Origin: Ureibacillus aquaedulcis | GTDB lineage: Bacteria > Bacillota > Bacilli > Bacillales_A > Planococcaceae | Length of the DNA: 64,000 nucleotides | Assembly: GCF_030418165.1 (NCBI RefSeq) | Contig: NZ_JAUHTQ010000018.1 | Location: 1-64,000 of the forward strand | Direction: 5' to 3' | Shown here: positions 35,009-43,359 of the stretch, piece after piece | How the letters are laid out: each line of letters starts with the position of its first letter | Position numbering within the stretch: position 1 is the stretch's first letter | Made by a program: the position numbers and the translations under genes | The notes under the pieces: model-generated | Seen by the model: the letters and a program-made list of their open reading frames with translations, nothing else | Database searches by the model: none | What the model was told of the DNA's origin: nothing

Positions 35009-35035
35009 GCCCTTCGAAAATCTCGGAGGGCTTTA
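35009..35035 (+). terminator. Terminator after the YjcZ-like gene
   Basis: GCCCTTCG pairs with CGGAGGGC through an AAAATCT loop, followed by a short T-run. Confidence 0.6.
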
Positions 35036-35036
35036 G

Positions 35037-35258
35037 TTATGATTTTTCGAAAATTGTCACATTATCGCTTTCAAGTGCAAGTTTTATCATTGGATAGTAT
35101 TTTATGATATGCTTGTCATAACAAAGCAACGGCACACAATTAAGAACATCCCCATCACTAATCACTGAATCCGGGGACCAAGGCTTCCATTTGATTGGCC
35201 AATTGTTCAAGACAATCCTGTCCTCCGTGTTAAATCACTTGTTATTAAAATTCACCAC
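35037..35258 (-). pseudogene. Small gene interrupted by an in-frame TGA
   Basis: On the minus strand AAAGAGG stands 7 nt before GTG 35258, giving MVNFNNK, then TGA (35235-35237), then an open frame of 65 codons to the TAA at 35037-35039 (FNTEDRIVLNNWPIKWKPW, ...DGDVLNCVPLLCYDKHII, ...LALESDNVTIFEKS). The strong ribosome site and protein-like sequence suggest a real gene of about 73 codons with a nonsense change, perhaps TGG to TGA. I do not recognise the family. A shorter internal start (TTG) is possible but lacks a ribosome site. Confidence 0.45.
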
Positions 35259-35384
35259 TTGTATACCTCTTTTTCCTTTCATTTTCCGTCCTTTTCGTCA
35301 ATAGCATATATTTAATATGGTAAATGAAAATAGACATATTTACACCGCGTTAGAATATATGCTACACTTATCTTCGTAAATAAA

Positions 35385-35554
35385 TCTATATATTGTGCCT
35401 GTTTCATTCAGGTGCTACTATATGTAGTAAGGAAGGGGAGTTCGGCACGAATCCAACGGTGCCCCTTTAACTTAAATTCTAACGAGATTCGATTCCCCTG
35501 TATATATCATGTGACGGGAATCTAAGGACGAAGCTAAGTCAGGAGAACTGCCCA
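35385..35554 (+). ncRNA. Cobalamin (B12) riboswitch
   Basis: The conserved elements appear in order: CAGGTGCT, AAGGAAGGGGAG, CGGCACGAATCC, GGTGCCCC, a hairpin GATTCCC...GGGAATC (35491-35497 / 35516-35522), and the B12-box AAGTCAGGAGAACTGCCC (35536-35553). They align well with the B. subtilis B12 riboswitch I recall. It lies 218 nt before nrdH, with room for an expression platform. Adenosylcobalamin would be expected to switch off nrdHIEF. The 5' end is approximate. Confidence 0.88.
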
Positions 35555-35771
35555 GTAAAACCAAACAATCATTTCTTCAGGGATTGAGAGATGGGGACAA
35601 TACCTATGTCACTGCGTGTGGCTGTTTCCATTTTAACCGCAATCTCATCTTGGAGAGGTGGCTTTTTATTTTTAACCTTATAGGCTGAAAAATGTAATTT
35701 TCTTCTACTGTTTACAGGATGTACAAAGTGGTATTTGAGTAGAGAAAAACTAAATAGAGGAGTGGGATTAT

Positions 35772-35996
35772 ATGAAGTTATATACAAAAACAATTTGTCC
35801 GAAATGCATGTGGGTAAAATCAGAATTACAAAGAGCGGGTCTTGAAGTGGAAGTTGTCAATATAGATGAAAATGAGCAGGCGAAACAAACAATCATCGAT
35901 GCAGGCTTCTTAACTGTACCTGTTTTGGAAATAGATGGCCAGTTGATGGGAGACGTTCAAGAGATTGTATCTCATATTGAACTGGTTGCAGGGTGA
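35772..35996 (+). CDS. nrdH: NrdH-redoxin
   Basis: 74-aa glutaredoxin-like protein with the CPKC active site (Cys9, Cys12) and the TVPVLEIDG substrate/cis-Pro segment. It supplies electrons to class Ib ribonucleotide reductase from thioredoxin reductase. GAGGAGTGGG precedes the ATG. Its stop overlaps nrdI by 4 nt (GTGA). First gene of nrdHIEF behind the cobalamin riboswitch. Confidence 0.93.
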   Translation: MKLYTKTICPKCMWVKSELQRAGLEVEVVNIDENEQAKQTIIDAGFLTVPVLEIDGQLMGDVQEIVSHIELVAG

Positions 35997-36352
35997 TTGC
36001 TTATGCTAGCCGTACCGGAAACGTACGTTACGTTGTTTCCAAACTGCAGGGTGATGCGATTGAGATTGAAGAAGGATTACAGTTGGACAAGCCCTATCTA
36101 TTAATTACATATACAGATGGGCTTGGAGATATTCCAATGAAGGTTGCTCATTTCCTGGAAGAAAATAGTGCCCTTTGCAAAGGGGTAGTTGTCAGTGGAA
36201 ATAGCAATTTTGGAAACCATGTATTTGGCGGTGCAGGCGACAAAATTGCATCACGCTATCAAATCCCGTTGGTCCGCAAATTAGATTTGCGTGGCTATGG
36301 AGGGGATTATGAAGCGATTCAACAGTTTTATGAAGAGAGGGTCATTGGATGA
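35993..36352 (+). CDS. nrdI: NrdI flavodoxin-like protein
   Basis: 119-aa flavoprotein that activates the Mn2 cofactor of NrdF. The N-terminal FMN loop is ASRTGNVRYVV, then TYTDGLGDIP and SGNSNFGNHVFGGAGDKIA, as in NrdI. The start is GTG 35993, overlapping nrdH; its stop overlaps the nrdE start (ATGA). Confidence 0.93.
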   Translation: MIAYASRTGNVRYVVSKLQGDAIEIEEGLQLDKPYLLITYTDGLGDIPMKVAHFLEENSALCKGVVVSGNSNFGNHVFGGAGDKIASRYQIPLVRKLDLRGYGGDYEAIQQFYEERVIG

Positions 36353-38442
36353 AAACATTTTTGAAACTAAATAATGATGTGCTGAATCGATATAACACGA
36401 CTGGGCTGCTTGAACTGGAAAAGGACCGGGAAGCTACACGACGTTACTTCTTGGAATATGTCAATGTACGCTTGCGCTACTTTATTGATATTGAAGAAAA
36501 GATTCGTTATCTAGTAGAGGAAGGATACTACGAAAAAGAATTTATTGAACTATATGACATAGAATTTATTAAACACTTATATAAAAAAGCATATGATTAC
36601 AACTTCCGCTTCCCCTCTTTTATGAGTGCAAGTAAATTTTACGATAGTTATGCGATGAAAAGCCGTGATGGTGAAGAAATCCTTGAAAAATACGAAGATC
36701 GAATTGTAATTATTGCCCTGTATTTAGCACAAGGGGATACAGATTTAGCAGAGCGAGCAGTGGAAGCCATGATGGAAGCATATCAACCGGCTACACCAAC
36801 AGCTTTAAATAGTGGAAAGAAAGCCCGTGGGGAGTTAGTAAGCTGTTTTAAACTGTCGATGGACGATTCAATGAATAGTATTGCTGAAAATATCGGATAC
36901 TGCTTGGAATTATCCCGTCTTGGCGGCGGTGTGGGTGTGAACTTAACGGACCTGCGTCCATTGGGTGATCCCATCAAAGGAATTCTAAACCGTGCAAGTG
37001 GTGTGATTCCGGTTGCAAAGTTACTGGAAAACTCATTCAGTTATTCTAACCAGCTAGGACAACGTAATGGCTCAGGGGTTGTCTACCTAAATATCTTCCA
37101 TGCGGATATCGAGAATTTTATTTCATCCAAAAAACCAAATGCCGACGATAAAATCCGTCTGGCTACATTATCAACGGGCATCATCCTTCCAAGCATTTTC
37201 TTTGAGCTTATGAAACGAGATAAGGATATTGTGCTCTTTAGTCCTTACGACATCTACAAAGAATACGGGAAAAGGATGTCTGAAATATCCATTACGGAGA
37301 TGTATTATGAACTGCTGGATAATCCGAAAATCCGCAAAATCAAACGACTAAATGCGCGTAAGCTTTATACAGATGTGAAAAAAGCTCAGTTTGAATCAGG
37401 CTACCCATTTGAAATCTTTGATGATAATGTAAATGAAGTACATCCACTGAAAAACATCGGTCGCGTGCAAATGTCGAATCTATGTACGGAGATATTGCAA
37501 GTACAGCAAAAGAGCATCATTACAGATCAGGATGAACCGAATGAGTACGGCTTGGATGTTTCCTGTAACCTAGGTTCAATAGATATACATGAAGCAAGTA
37601 AAGTAGCTGATTTCGGTAAATTAGTGGATACGGCAATGCGTCTTTTAACAAACGTATCCCAAATGACGCATATCAAAAATGTTCCATCTGTTGCAAAGGC
37701 CAATAAAATGATGCATTCCGTAGGACTTGGCGTAATGAACTTGCATGGGCATCTAGTGACTCAAGGAATCATGTACGGTTCAAAGGAATCCGTGGACTTC
37801 ATCGATGGATTTATGGAAGCACTAAACTATTACTCTATTAAAAGCTCGATGGAAATTGCTAAAGAACGTGGTGAAACGTTCTATCAATTTGAAAAGAGCG
37901 AATATGCAAACGGCAACTACTTTGAGTCTTATATCAATAAAGAAGAAAGCGAATATCATCCAGAATCCATTCGTGCTCTTGGCAATGTGCCAATTATTAC
38001 TGCAGCTATGTGGAAAGAGTTAGCAGAAGAAGTGAAAGAACATGGATTATTCCACTCGTATAGATTGGCTGTCGCTCCGACGGGATCTATCAGCTATATC
38101 AGATCATGTACGGCATCCATTTCACCATGCACAGAACGTGTGGAAGTTCGCGACTATGCGGATAGCCGCACAATTTACCCAATGCCTTATTTAACGAATG
38201 ACAATGCACACCTATACGTAGAAGCCTATGACGTAAATGCTTATGACCTTATTGATTTATATGCTGCTGCACAAAAGCATGTCGATCAAGGGATTTCAAT
38301 GACGCTTTATGTAACGGATGCTTGGACAACTGAGCAGTTAGCGAAGATCTATATTTACGCTTGGATGCGTGGCATTAAGTCGGTTTACTATGTACGACAA
38401 CGTTTGCAAACATTAGAGGAGTGTGTAGCATGTCAAATTTAG
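36349..38442 (+). CDS. nrdE: Class Ib ribonucleotide reductase, alpha subunit
   Basis: Catalytic subunit reducing ribonucleoside diphosphates, 697 aa. Active-site SNLCTE has Asn377, Cys379 (thiyl site) and Glu381; the redox pair is Cys166 (VSCFKL) and Cys406 (VSCNLGS); the mobile C-terminal pair is Cys692/Cys695 (CVAC). The N-terminus lacks the ATP cone, as in NrdE. It overlaps nrdI by 4 nt and nrdF by 13 nt. Confidence 0.97.
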   Translation: MKTFLKLNNDVLNRYNTTGLLELEKDREATRRYFLEYVNVRLRYFIDIEEKIRYLVEEGYYEKEFIELYDIEFIKHLYKKAYDYNFRFPSFMSASKFYDSYAMKSRDGEEILEKYEDRIVIIALYLAQGDTDLAERAVEAMMEAYQPATPTALNSGKKARGELVSCFKLSMDDSMNSIAENIGYCLELSRLGGGVGVNLTDLRPLGDPIKGILNRASGVIPVAKLLENSFSYSNQLGQRNGSGVVYLNIFHADIENFISSKKPNADDKIRLATLSTGIILPSIFFELMKRDKDIVLFSPYDIYKEYGKRMSEISITEMYYELLDNPKIRKIKRLNARKLYTDVKKAQFESGYPFEIFDDNVNEVHPLKNIGRVQMSNLCTEILQVQQKSIITDQDEPNEYGLDVSCNLGSIDIHEASKVADFGKLVDTAMRLLTNVSQMTHIKNVPSVAKANKMMHSVGLGVMNLHGHLVTQGIMYGSKESVDFIDGFMEALNYYSIKSSMEIAKERGETFYQFEKSEYANGNYFESYINKEESEYHPESIRALGNVPIITAAMWKELAEEVKEHGLFHSYRLAVAPTGSISYIRSCTASISPCTERVEVRDYADSRTIYPMPYLTNDNAHLYVEAYDVNAYDLIDLYAAAQKHVDQGISMTLYVTDAWTTEQLAKIYIYAWMRGIKSVYYVRQRLQTLEECVACQI

Positions 38443-39404
38443 TCTATGAGGCGGTCAATTGGAATAAACCTACGAGTGAACTTGCCCAAATATTCTGGGA
38501 CCAGCAATGGAAGCAGATTTGGTTTCCAGAAGAAATAGCAGTTAGTAAAGACGTAAAACAGTGGCAGAGTTTTGAACATCAAGAAACCTATAAAAAGGTG
38601 TTTGCGGGTCTGACATTACTTGATACTGTACAAACCAATATTGGGATGAACCAAATTGCGACATATGCAACAGATTTGCAAGAAAAAGCAGTCTTCACTG
38701 TCTTTGGTGCCTTTGAAGCGATTCATGCAAAATCCTACTCGTATATTTTTACGACTCTTTGTACAAACGCTGAGATTGATGAATTATTTGAATGGGTAAA
38801 GAAAAACGAGTATCTTCAATACAAAGCAAATAAAATCGGTGATATCTATAACGCGATTGAAGAAGGAAATCCAGAAAGCTTATGGAAAGCAATGTTCTCT
38901 TCTGTCATGCTGGAATCTTTCCTATTCTATTCGGGCTTTTTCTATCCACTTTATTTAGGTGGACAAGGGATTTTGCGGAACTCGGCAGAGGTAATTTCTC
39001 TCATATTGCGTGATGAATCCATTCATGGTGTGGCAGTAGGGTTCTTCGCTCAAAATCTTTTCAAGCAATTCTCAAAGGAAAAGCAAGATGAGTTAAAAGT
39101 ATGGGGATATGAACTATTGCTGGACTTATACCAAAATGAAATGAGTTATACAGATGATGTATATGCTGAAACAGGCCTTTCACCAGATGTAAAAGCCTAC
39201 GTTCGATACAATGCCAATAAAGCGCTAATGAATGTTGGCTTTGATGCAATGTTCCCAGAGGAAGAAGTAAATCCGATTGTCATGAATGGTATCCGCAATG
39301 AAGGATCAACGTATGATTTCTTCAGTCAAAAAGGATCGAGCTATGCAAAAGCAAAAATGGCACCGATAACTGACGATACGTTTGATTTTAAAAATAGAAT
39401 ATAA
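38430..39404 (+). CDS. nrdF: Class Ib ribonucleotide reductase, beta subunit
   Basis: Radical-generating dimetal subunit, 324 aa. Metal-ligand helices are seen in FGAFEAIHAKSYSYIF and LRDESIHGVAVG, and the Tyr-bearing helix follows IHAKSY. ATG 38430 is 8 nt after AGAGGAG; an in-frame GTG at 38421 falls inside that site. It partly overlaps nrdE and is followed by a terminator, closing the operon. Confidence 0.96.
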   Translation: MSNLVYEAVNWNKPTSELAQIFWDQQWKQIWFPEEIAVSKDVKQWQSFEHQETYKKVFAGLTLLDTVQTNIGMNQIATYATDLQEKAVFTVFGAFEAIHAKSYSYIFTTLCTNAEIDELFEWVKKNEYLQYKANKIGDIYNAIEEGNPESLWKAMFSSVMLESFLFYSGFFYPLYLGGQGILRNSAEVISLILRDESIHGVAVGFFAQNLFKQFSKEKQDELKVWGYELLLDLYQNEMSYTDDVYAETGLSPDVKAYVRYNANKALMNVGFDAMFPEEEVNPIVMNGIRNEGSTYDFFSQKGSSYAKAKMAPITDDTFDFKNRI

Positions 39405-39409
39405 AAATG

Positions 39410-39448
39410 AAAACTCACAAAAGTGTCTCCATTTTTGTGAGTTTTTTA
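39410..39448 (+). terminator. Terminator of nrdHIEF
   Basis: AAACTCACAAAA (39411-39422) pairs with TTTTGTGAGTTT (39433-39444), followed by Ts. Confidence 0.92.
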
Positions 39449-39545
39449 TTATTCAAAATTGCGGTTCCTGTCTATATTTGTAGAACGATTGTTAAAGGAT
39501 TTTAGTAATTTTTTTGCGAATTGTATAGGGTAAGGGGTGATATGT

Positions 39546-40112
39546 ATGTCAGATTTAACAGTAGTACCTGATACATCAACTGTTGAAAATGTTATTTATA
39601 CTACTCAGATGGTTAGTAAGATAGTAGGTGTTCCCGAAAGGACTTTGAGAAATTATTGCTCTTTTATGCAAGACCATCACTATGACTTTCAAAAAAATAA
39701 AAACGGACACCGTATCTATTATAAAAAGGACGTTGAAATAATTAAGAAGATAATTGATCTTAAAACCTCTAACTCCCTCACAATGCAACAGGCTGTAAGT
39801 GAAATTCTGGGAACCACTGTTGAAGAACTAAAGGAGAGCCCACCAAAAAAGTCTAAAGAAAAAATGGACATCCACCATTTGCTTGAGGAATTTTCCACAT
39901 TTAAAAACGAGCAAATGGAGTTCAATAAAAAGTTACTAGAACAATTGATCAAACAAGAGCATTATATAAAAAACAGCATTGAAGAAAGAGACAAAAAATT
40001 AATGTATGCGATGAAGGAATCCATGGAAACGAGAAGACAGCTTGCCGCAGCAGCTGAGACGGAAAGAGAAAGGGAGACAAAGAAAAAAGTATGGTGGCAA
40101 TTTTGGAAATGA
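39546..40112 (+). CDS. MerR-type HTH, coiled-coil protein (DUF3967/RacA-like)
   Basis: 188 aa. Residues about 16-75 form a MerR-like winged helix (VIYTTQMVSKIVGVPERTLRNY, GHRIYYKKDVEIIKKI); about 95-175 is a charged coiled coil; the end is basic and aromatic (KKKVWWQFWK), the DUF3967 ending. Relatives occur on chromosomes, phages and plasmids; RacA, with a similar layout, anchors the chromosome at sporulation. The WWQFW tail could bind membrane. ATG 39546 is 8 nt after AAGGGG. Monocistronic. Confidence 0.78.
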   Translation: MSDLTVVPDTSTVENVIYTTQMVSKIVGVPERTLRNYCSFMQDHHYDFQKNKNGHRIYYKKDVEIIKKIIDLKTSNSLTMQQAVSEILGTTVEELKESPPKKSKEKMDIHHLLEEFSTFKNEQMEFNKKLLEQLIKQEHYIKNSIEERDKKLMYAMKESMETRRQLAAAAETERERETKKKVWWQFWK

Positions 40113-40164
40113 TACTGCATTTCTTTAACACATAATGAGAGCTTGCGGATATAAAGACGCAGGC

Positions 40165-40258
40165 TATTTTTGACGAATAAGAAAGTATAAAACTTTCTTA
40201 TCCGCATAAGTGCAACTAAGGCTAATCGCTAAAAGGCTTGACGATTAGCCAAGTTTTC
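40165..40258. repeat. Bacillales intergenic palindromic repeat (bcr/MITE-like)
   Basis: TAAGAAAGT (40178-40186) / ACTTTCTTA (40192-40200) is followed by TCCGCATAAGTGCAACTAAG and then GGCTAATCG (40220-40228) / CGATTAGCC (40242-40250). This two-hairpin design closely resembles dispersed non-coding repeats I recall from Bacillus and Lysinibacillus genomes. No second copy occurs in this window. Confidence 0.65.
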
Positions 40259-40339
40259 TAATATTAAACGAAGGTTTACTAACTAATGGCAATAGGCGTA
40301 TAGTAAAGGATATAAATACCCTTAGAAAGAAGGCATTCG

Positions 40340-41323
40340 ATGTTGATTCATTTGGATAAACGTCTGCAGAAATTAATGCCGATTTTAACCCCCCTTAGTT
40401 TAATTATGGGAGTTCTGCTAGAAAGAATCGGGGGGCAATTGGTATTTCTTGTTCCTTGGTTATTTGCATTTATGACATTTGCCGGAAGTTTGAGTTTGAA
40501 TTTTCAAGGTTTAAGAAGCTTCGTCAAGTATCCTTGGGTTATTTTATTCACCATCGCTTTTTTACATATACTTATGCCAGCATGGGCATATTTTATTTCT
40601 AATCTTTTATTTGATGATCATTTATTAGTAATTGGGTTTTTCCTATCAGTCGCTGTTCCTACTGGAGTAACAAGCTTTATTTGGGCAAGTATTTGCAAGG
40701 GAAACATTCCACTTTCTCTATCCATTATCTTAATTGATACAATTCTTTCTCCTCTCGTATTGCCCGCATTAATTCACTTTGTAGCAGGAGAGAATGTTGA
40801 AATTAATACGATGTCGATCATGCTGGATTTATTCTGGATGGTTGTATTACCCTCGATTGCAGCGGTATTGCTAAATGAGTGGACGAAAGGTGAAATCGAC
40901 CTTACCCTTGGTAAAACGCTCGCACCTTTTCAAAAGCTAAGTATATTTTTAATTGTTGGCATAAATGGAAGTGCAATTGCTCCCTACCTGAAAAACATCA
41001 CATGGGAAATCGTTGGAATCATTATGGTTGTTTTATTGCTCGCTATTTGTGGTTATGTGATGTGTTTGGTTTTAGGCCACTTCTTATTCAGGGACTATGA
41101 AATCATTACCGCCATTGTTTTTACGGGTGGAATGAGGAATATTGCCGTTGGTATAGTCATTGCAAGTACTTATTTTCCAGCAAAAGTGGTGATGCCAGTT
41201 GTTTTTGGCATGCTGTTCCAGCAAATACTTGCTTCACAGTTTAGTAGAATCTTGGAGAAATATAATGAAAAATTTCTGTCTGATGGAAAGAAGACACTTA
41301 CTAATGAGAAGCCAATCGTCTAG
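40340..41323 (+). CDS. Bile acid:sodium symporter (BASS) family transporter
   Basis: 327-aa membrane protein with nine to ten helices. ASICKGNIPLSLSIILIDT and FTGGMRNIAVGIVIA are the crossing-region motifs of the BASS family, whose bacterial members carry pantoate, keto acids or other organic anions with sodium. GAAAGAAGG precedes ATG 40340. The substrate is unknown. A GNAT acetyltransferase gene follows 17 nt later, probably in the same transcript. Confidence 0.85.
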   Translation: MLIHLDKRLQKLMPILTPLSLIMGVLLERIGGQLVFLVPWLFAFMTFAGSLSLNFQGLRSFVKYPWVILFTIAFLHILMPAWAYFISNLLFDDHLLVIGFFLSVAVPTGVTSFIWASICKGNIPLSLSIILIDTILSPLVLPALIHFVAGENVEINTMSIMLDLFWMVVLPSIAAVLLNEWTKGEIDLTLGKTLAPFQKLSIFLIVGINGSAIAPYLKNITWEIVGIIMVVLLLAICGYVMCLVLGHFLFRDYEIITAIVFTGGMRNIAVGIVIASTYFPAKVVMPVVFGMLFQQILASQFSRILEKYNEKFLSDGKKTLTNEKPIV

Positions 41324-41340
41324 TTAGAAAAGGAGGGAGT

Positions 41341-41790
41341 ATGCGGAGAATGTACACAATCGACGTGATTCCTTACAGTAGCCAATATGCTGAACAAACT
41401 GTTGAAATGTGGAGAAATAGTAAAGAAAAGGCCATTGGTCAAAAGGAAATTCATAGTTTTGACAACCATATTGATTACTTAAACCAAATTCTATATCCAC
41501 AGTTCAGAGTGGAATTGGCGGTATTGAACCAACAGGTAGTAGGAATGATTGCTTACAATGACCATGAAATTAGTCAGCTGTATATACATGTAGATTATCA
41601 AGGTCAAGGAATAGGCGTAACACTATTGGAAAGAGCAAAAATACAATCTGCTGGGAAATTAACTCTATATACATTCGACGTAAATAAAAACGCCCAAAAG
41701 TTTTATGAAAAGCATGGATTTCGGATTATTGGAAGAAGTCATGATAATGAAGAGGGGTTACTTGATATCCTCTACGAATGGGTAAGATAA
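41341..41790 (+). CDS. GNAT-family N-acetyltransferase
   Basis: 149 aa. The acetyl-CoA loop is seen in LYIHVDYQGQGIGVTLLERAK (Q/RxxGxG motif QGQGIG), followed by the C-terminal motif NAQKFYEKHGFRIIG. AAGGAGGGAG precedes ATG 41341. Acceptor unknown; single-domain cytoplasmic enzyme. The preceding transporter may be in the same operon. Confidence 0.88.
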   Translation: MRRMYTIDVIPYSSQYAEQTVEMWRNSKEKAIGQKEIHSFDNHIDYLNQILYPQFRVELAVLNQQVVGMIAYNDHEISQLYIHVDYQGQGIGVTLLERAKIQSAGKLTLYTFDVNKNAQKFYEKHGFRIIGRSHDNEEGLLDILYEWVR

Positions 41791-41944
41791 AGATGATAGG
41801 GTAATTAATGAGGAGTATGAACTAATCTACTCCTCTTTTTATTATACAAAAGTCTTGAATTGAGTACCTTTTGTTCTATAGCTAAAGTTTCAGAAAAATG
41901 TTACTTTTGTTATAGGAAAAATTTTAGAGGAGTTGTAGAACGAC

Positions 41945-43165
41945 ATGGGTATTCAAGCAACAAAAGGGCTTTTTATAGGTAATTTTTTATTAGTTGTTTT
42001 ATTAATAATAAATATCCTATTTTCCGCATCGATGGCAACCACCATTATCAGTGCATTGGGAATCGTAATCTTATTGGCTGTTACAATCTATACATATCAA
42101 TCTATTTCACTTCCTTTGAAAAAAACAACACAGATGGCTAGACAGCTAATGTCTGGTGAATTGCATATAGATAACGCACCAAAAGTAAAAAATGAGATAG
42201 GGGAACTATCTCAATCCCTAGAGGGTATGGGGGAGAATCTTGCAACAATTTTCGGTCAGTTAAATAGCTTATCCAATCAATTAGTCACATCCTCGGACTT
42301 TTTAAAATCCTCTACTGAAGAAACTAATAGATCAACAAGTCAAATGGCTGCTTCGATACAAGAGGTGGCCGGCAGTGTCGGTATACAGGGGAAAAACATT
42401 CAAGAAAGTGCTACGGCGATAAGTGAAATTACGATCGGGATTGGCCGAGTTGCGCAAACGACAAGCAGTGTTGCAGAATCAGCTTCAGAAACAACAACTC
42501 AGGCGAATCTAGGAAATAACTATATCCAAAAAATTGATGAACAAATGAACTCAATCTATCAAGTAAACAATGAAACGAATTCGGTTATGAAAGAATTAGA
42601 GAGTAAGTCAACGAGAATTGGCAGCATTATCGGAGTCATTACGGGAATTGCCGATCAAACCAATCTATTGGCATTAAATGCAGCAATCGAATCTGCACGT
42701 GCAGGGGAGCATGGAAAAGGATTTGCGGTTGTTGCGAATGAAGTAAGGCTCTTGGCAGAACAGTCTAAAGAAGCATCAAAACAAATCGAAGAAATTATTA
42801 AGTTAATCCAAGAGGATACCAATCAAGCCTATGAGATGACGAATAGGGCAACAGAGGAAACGAAAAATGGACTAGAGTTAGTCGAGGTTACTGGCAAGAC
42901 ATTTACCGAAATCTTGACGTCTATCGAGAGTGTAAGTGCTCAAACTCAAGAGCTGTCGGCGGTAGTTGAAGAAATGTCCGCAAGTACAGAACAAGTCAAT
43001 GCGTCATTTGAGGATGTCTCACAATTAGCCCAAACTTCTACTTCGAAAATGTCAGAAATTGCAGCAGCATCTGAACAAAATTCATATGCAATGAATGATG
43101 TATCGACATCATTTATAAACTTGGCAGAGATTGCGGAAAAACTGCAAGGGATGGTAAGGAAGTAA
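41945..43165 (+). CDS. Methyl-accepting chemotaxis protein without sensor domain
   Basis: 406 aa. Two adjacent membrane helices (about 9-27 and 31-50) are joined by only a few residues, so there is no external ligand domain; a HAMP region (51-103) and a full signalling domain follow, with the tip [35 protein letters not shown]. It may sense membrane or cytoplasmic state, or pair with another receptor. GAGGAG is 12 nt before ATG 41945. Methylation helices look complete. No chemotaxis genes are nearby. Confidence 0.9.
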   Translation: MGIQATKGLFIGNFLLVVLLIINILFSASMATTIISALGIVILLAVTIYTYQSISLPLKKTTQMARQLMSGELHIDNAPKVKNEIGELSQSLEGMGENLATIFGQLNSLSNQLVTSSDFLKSSTEETNRSTSQMAASIQEVAGSVGIQGKNIQESATAISEITIGIGRVAQTTSSVAESASETTTQANLGNNYIQKIDEQMNSIYQVNNETNSVMKELESKSTRIGSIIGVITGIADQTNLLALNAAIESARAGEHGKGFAVVANEVRLLAEQSKEASKQIEEIIKLIQEDTNQAYEMTNRATEETKNGLELVEVTGKTFTEILTSIESVSAQTQELSAVVEEMSASTEQVNASFEDVSQLAQTSTSKMSEIAAASEQNSYAMNDVSTSFINLAEIAEKLQGMVRK

Positions 43166-43182
43166 GCGGTAAGCTGCTGTCG

Positions 43183-43224
43183 AATGAGTATTATCCGATT
43201 CAATCGGATGATGCTCATTTTTTT
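43183..43224 (+). terminator. Terminator after the chemoreceptor gene
   Basis: AATGAGTATTATCCGA (43183-43198) pairs with TCGGATGATGCTCATT (43204-43219), with two non-Watson-Crick G-U pairs, then Ts. Confidence 0.9.
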
Positions 43225-43310
43225 ATGCAAATATCCAACACTACTTGTTAAAAACCTTCACCTCTATGCAGGCATGGAAACCATCTAGCTCATATCCAAA
43301 TGGCGATCAA

Positions 43311-43356
43311 AAAATAAAAGCGTGACCCTTTTGCTAGCAACAAAAAGATCACACTT
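43311..43356 (-). terminator. Terminator of the sulfatase gene
   Basis: On the minus strand AAGTGTGATCTTTTTG pairs with CAAAAGGGTCACGCTT (16 bp, three G-U), and is followed by TTATTTTTT. Confidence 0.88.
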
Positions 43357-43359
43357 TAG

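Noticed and set aside
35569-35793. 74-codon minus-strand frame between riboswitch and nrdH
   Set aside because: It covers the expression platform and the nrdH ribosome site, and has no start signal; treated as chance.
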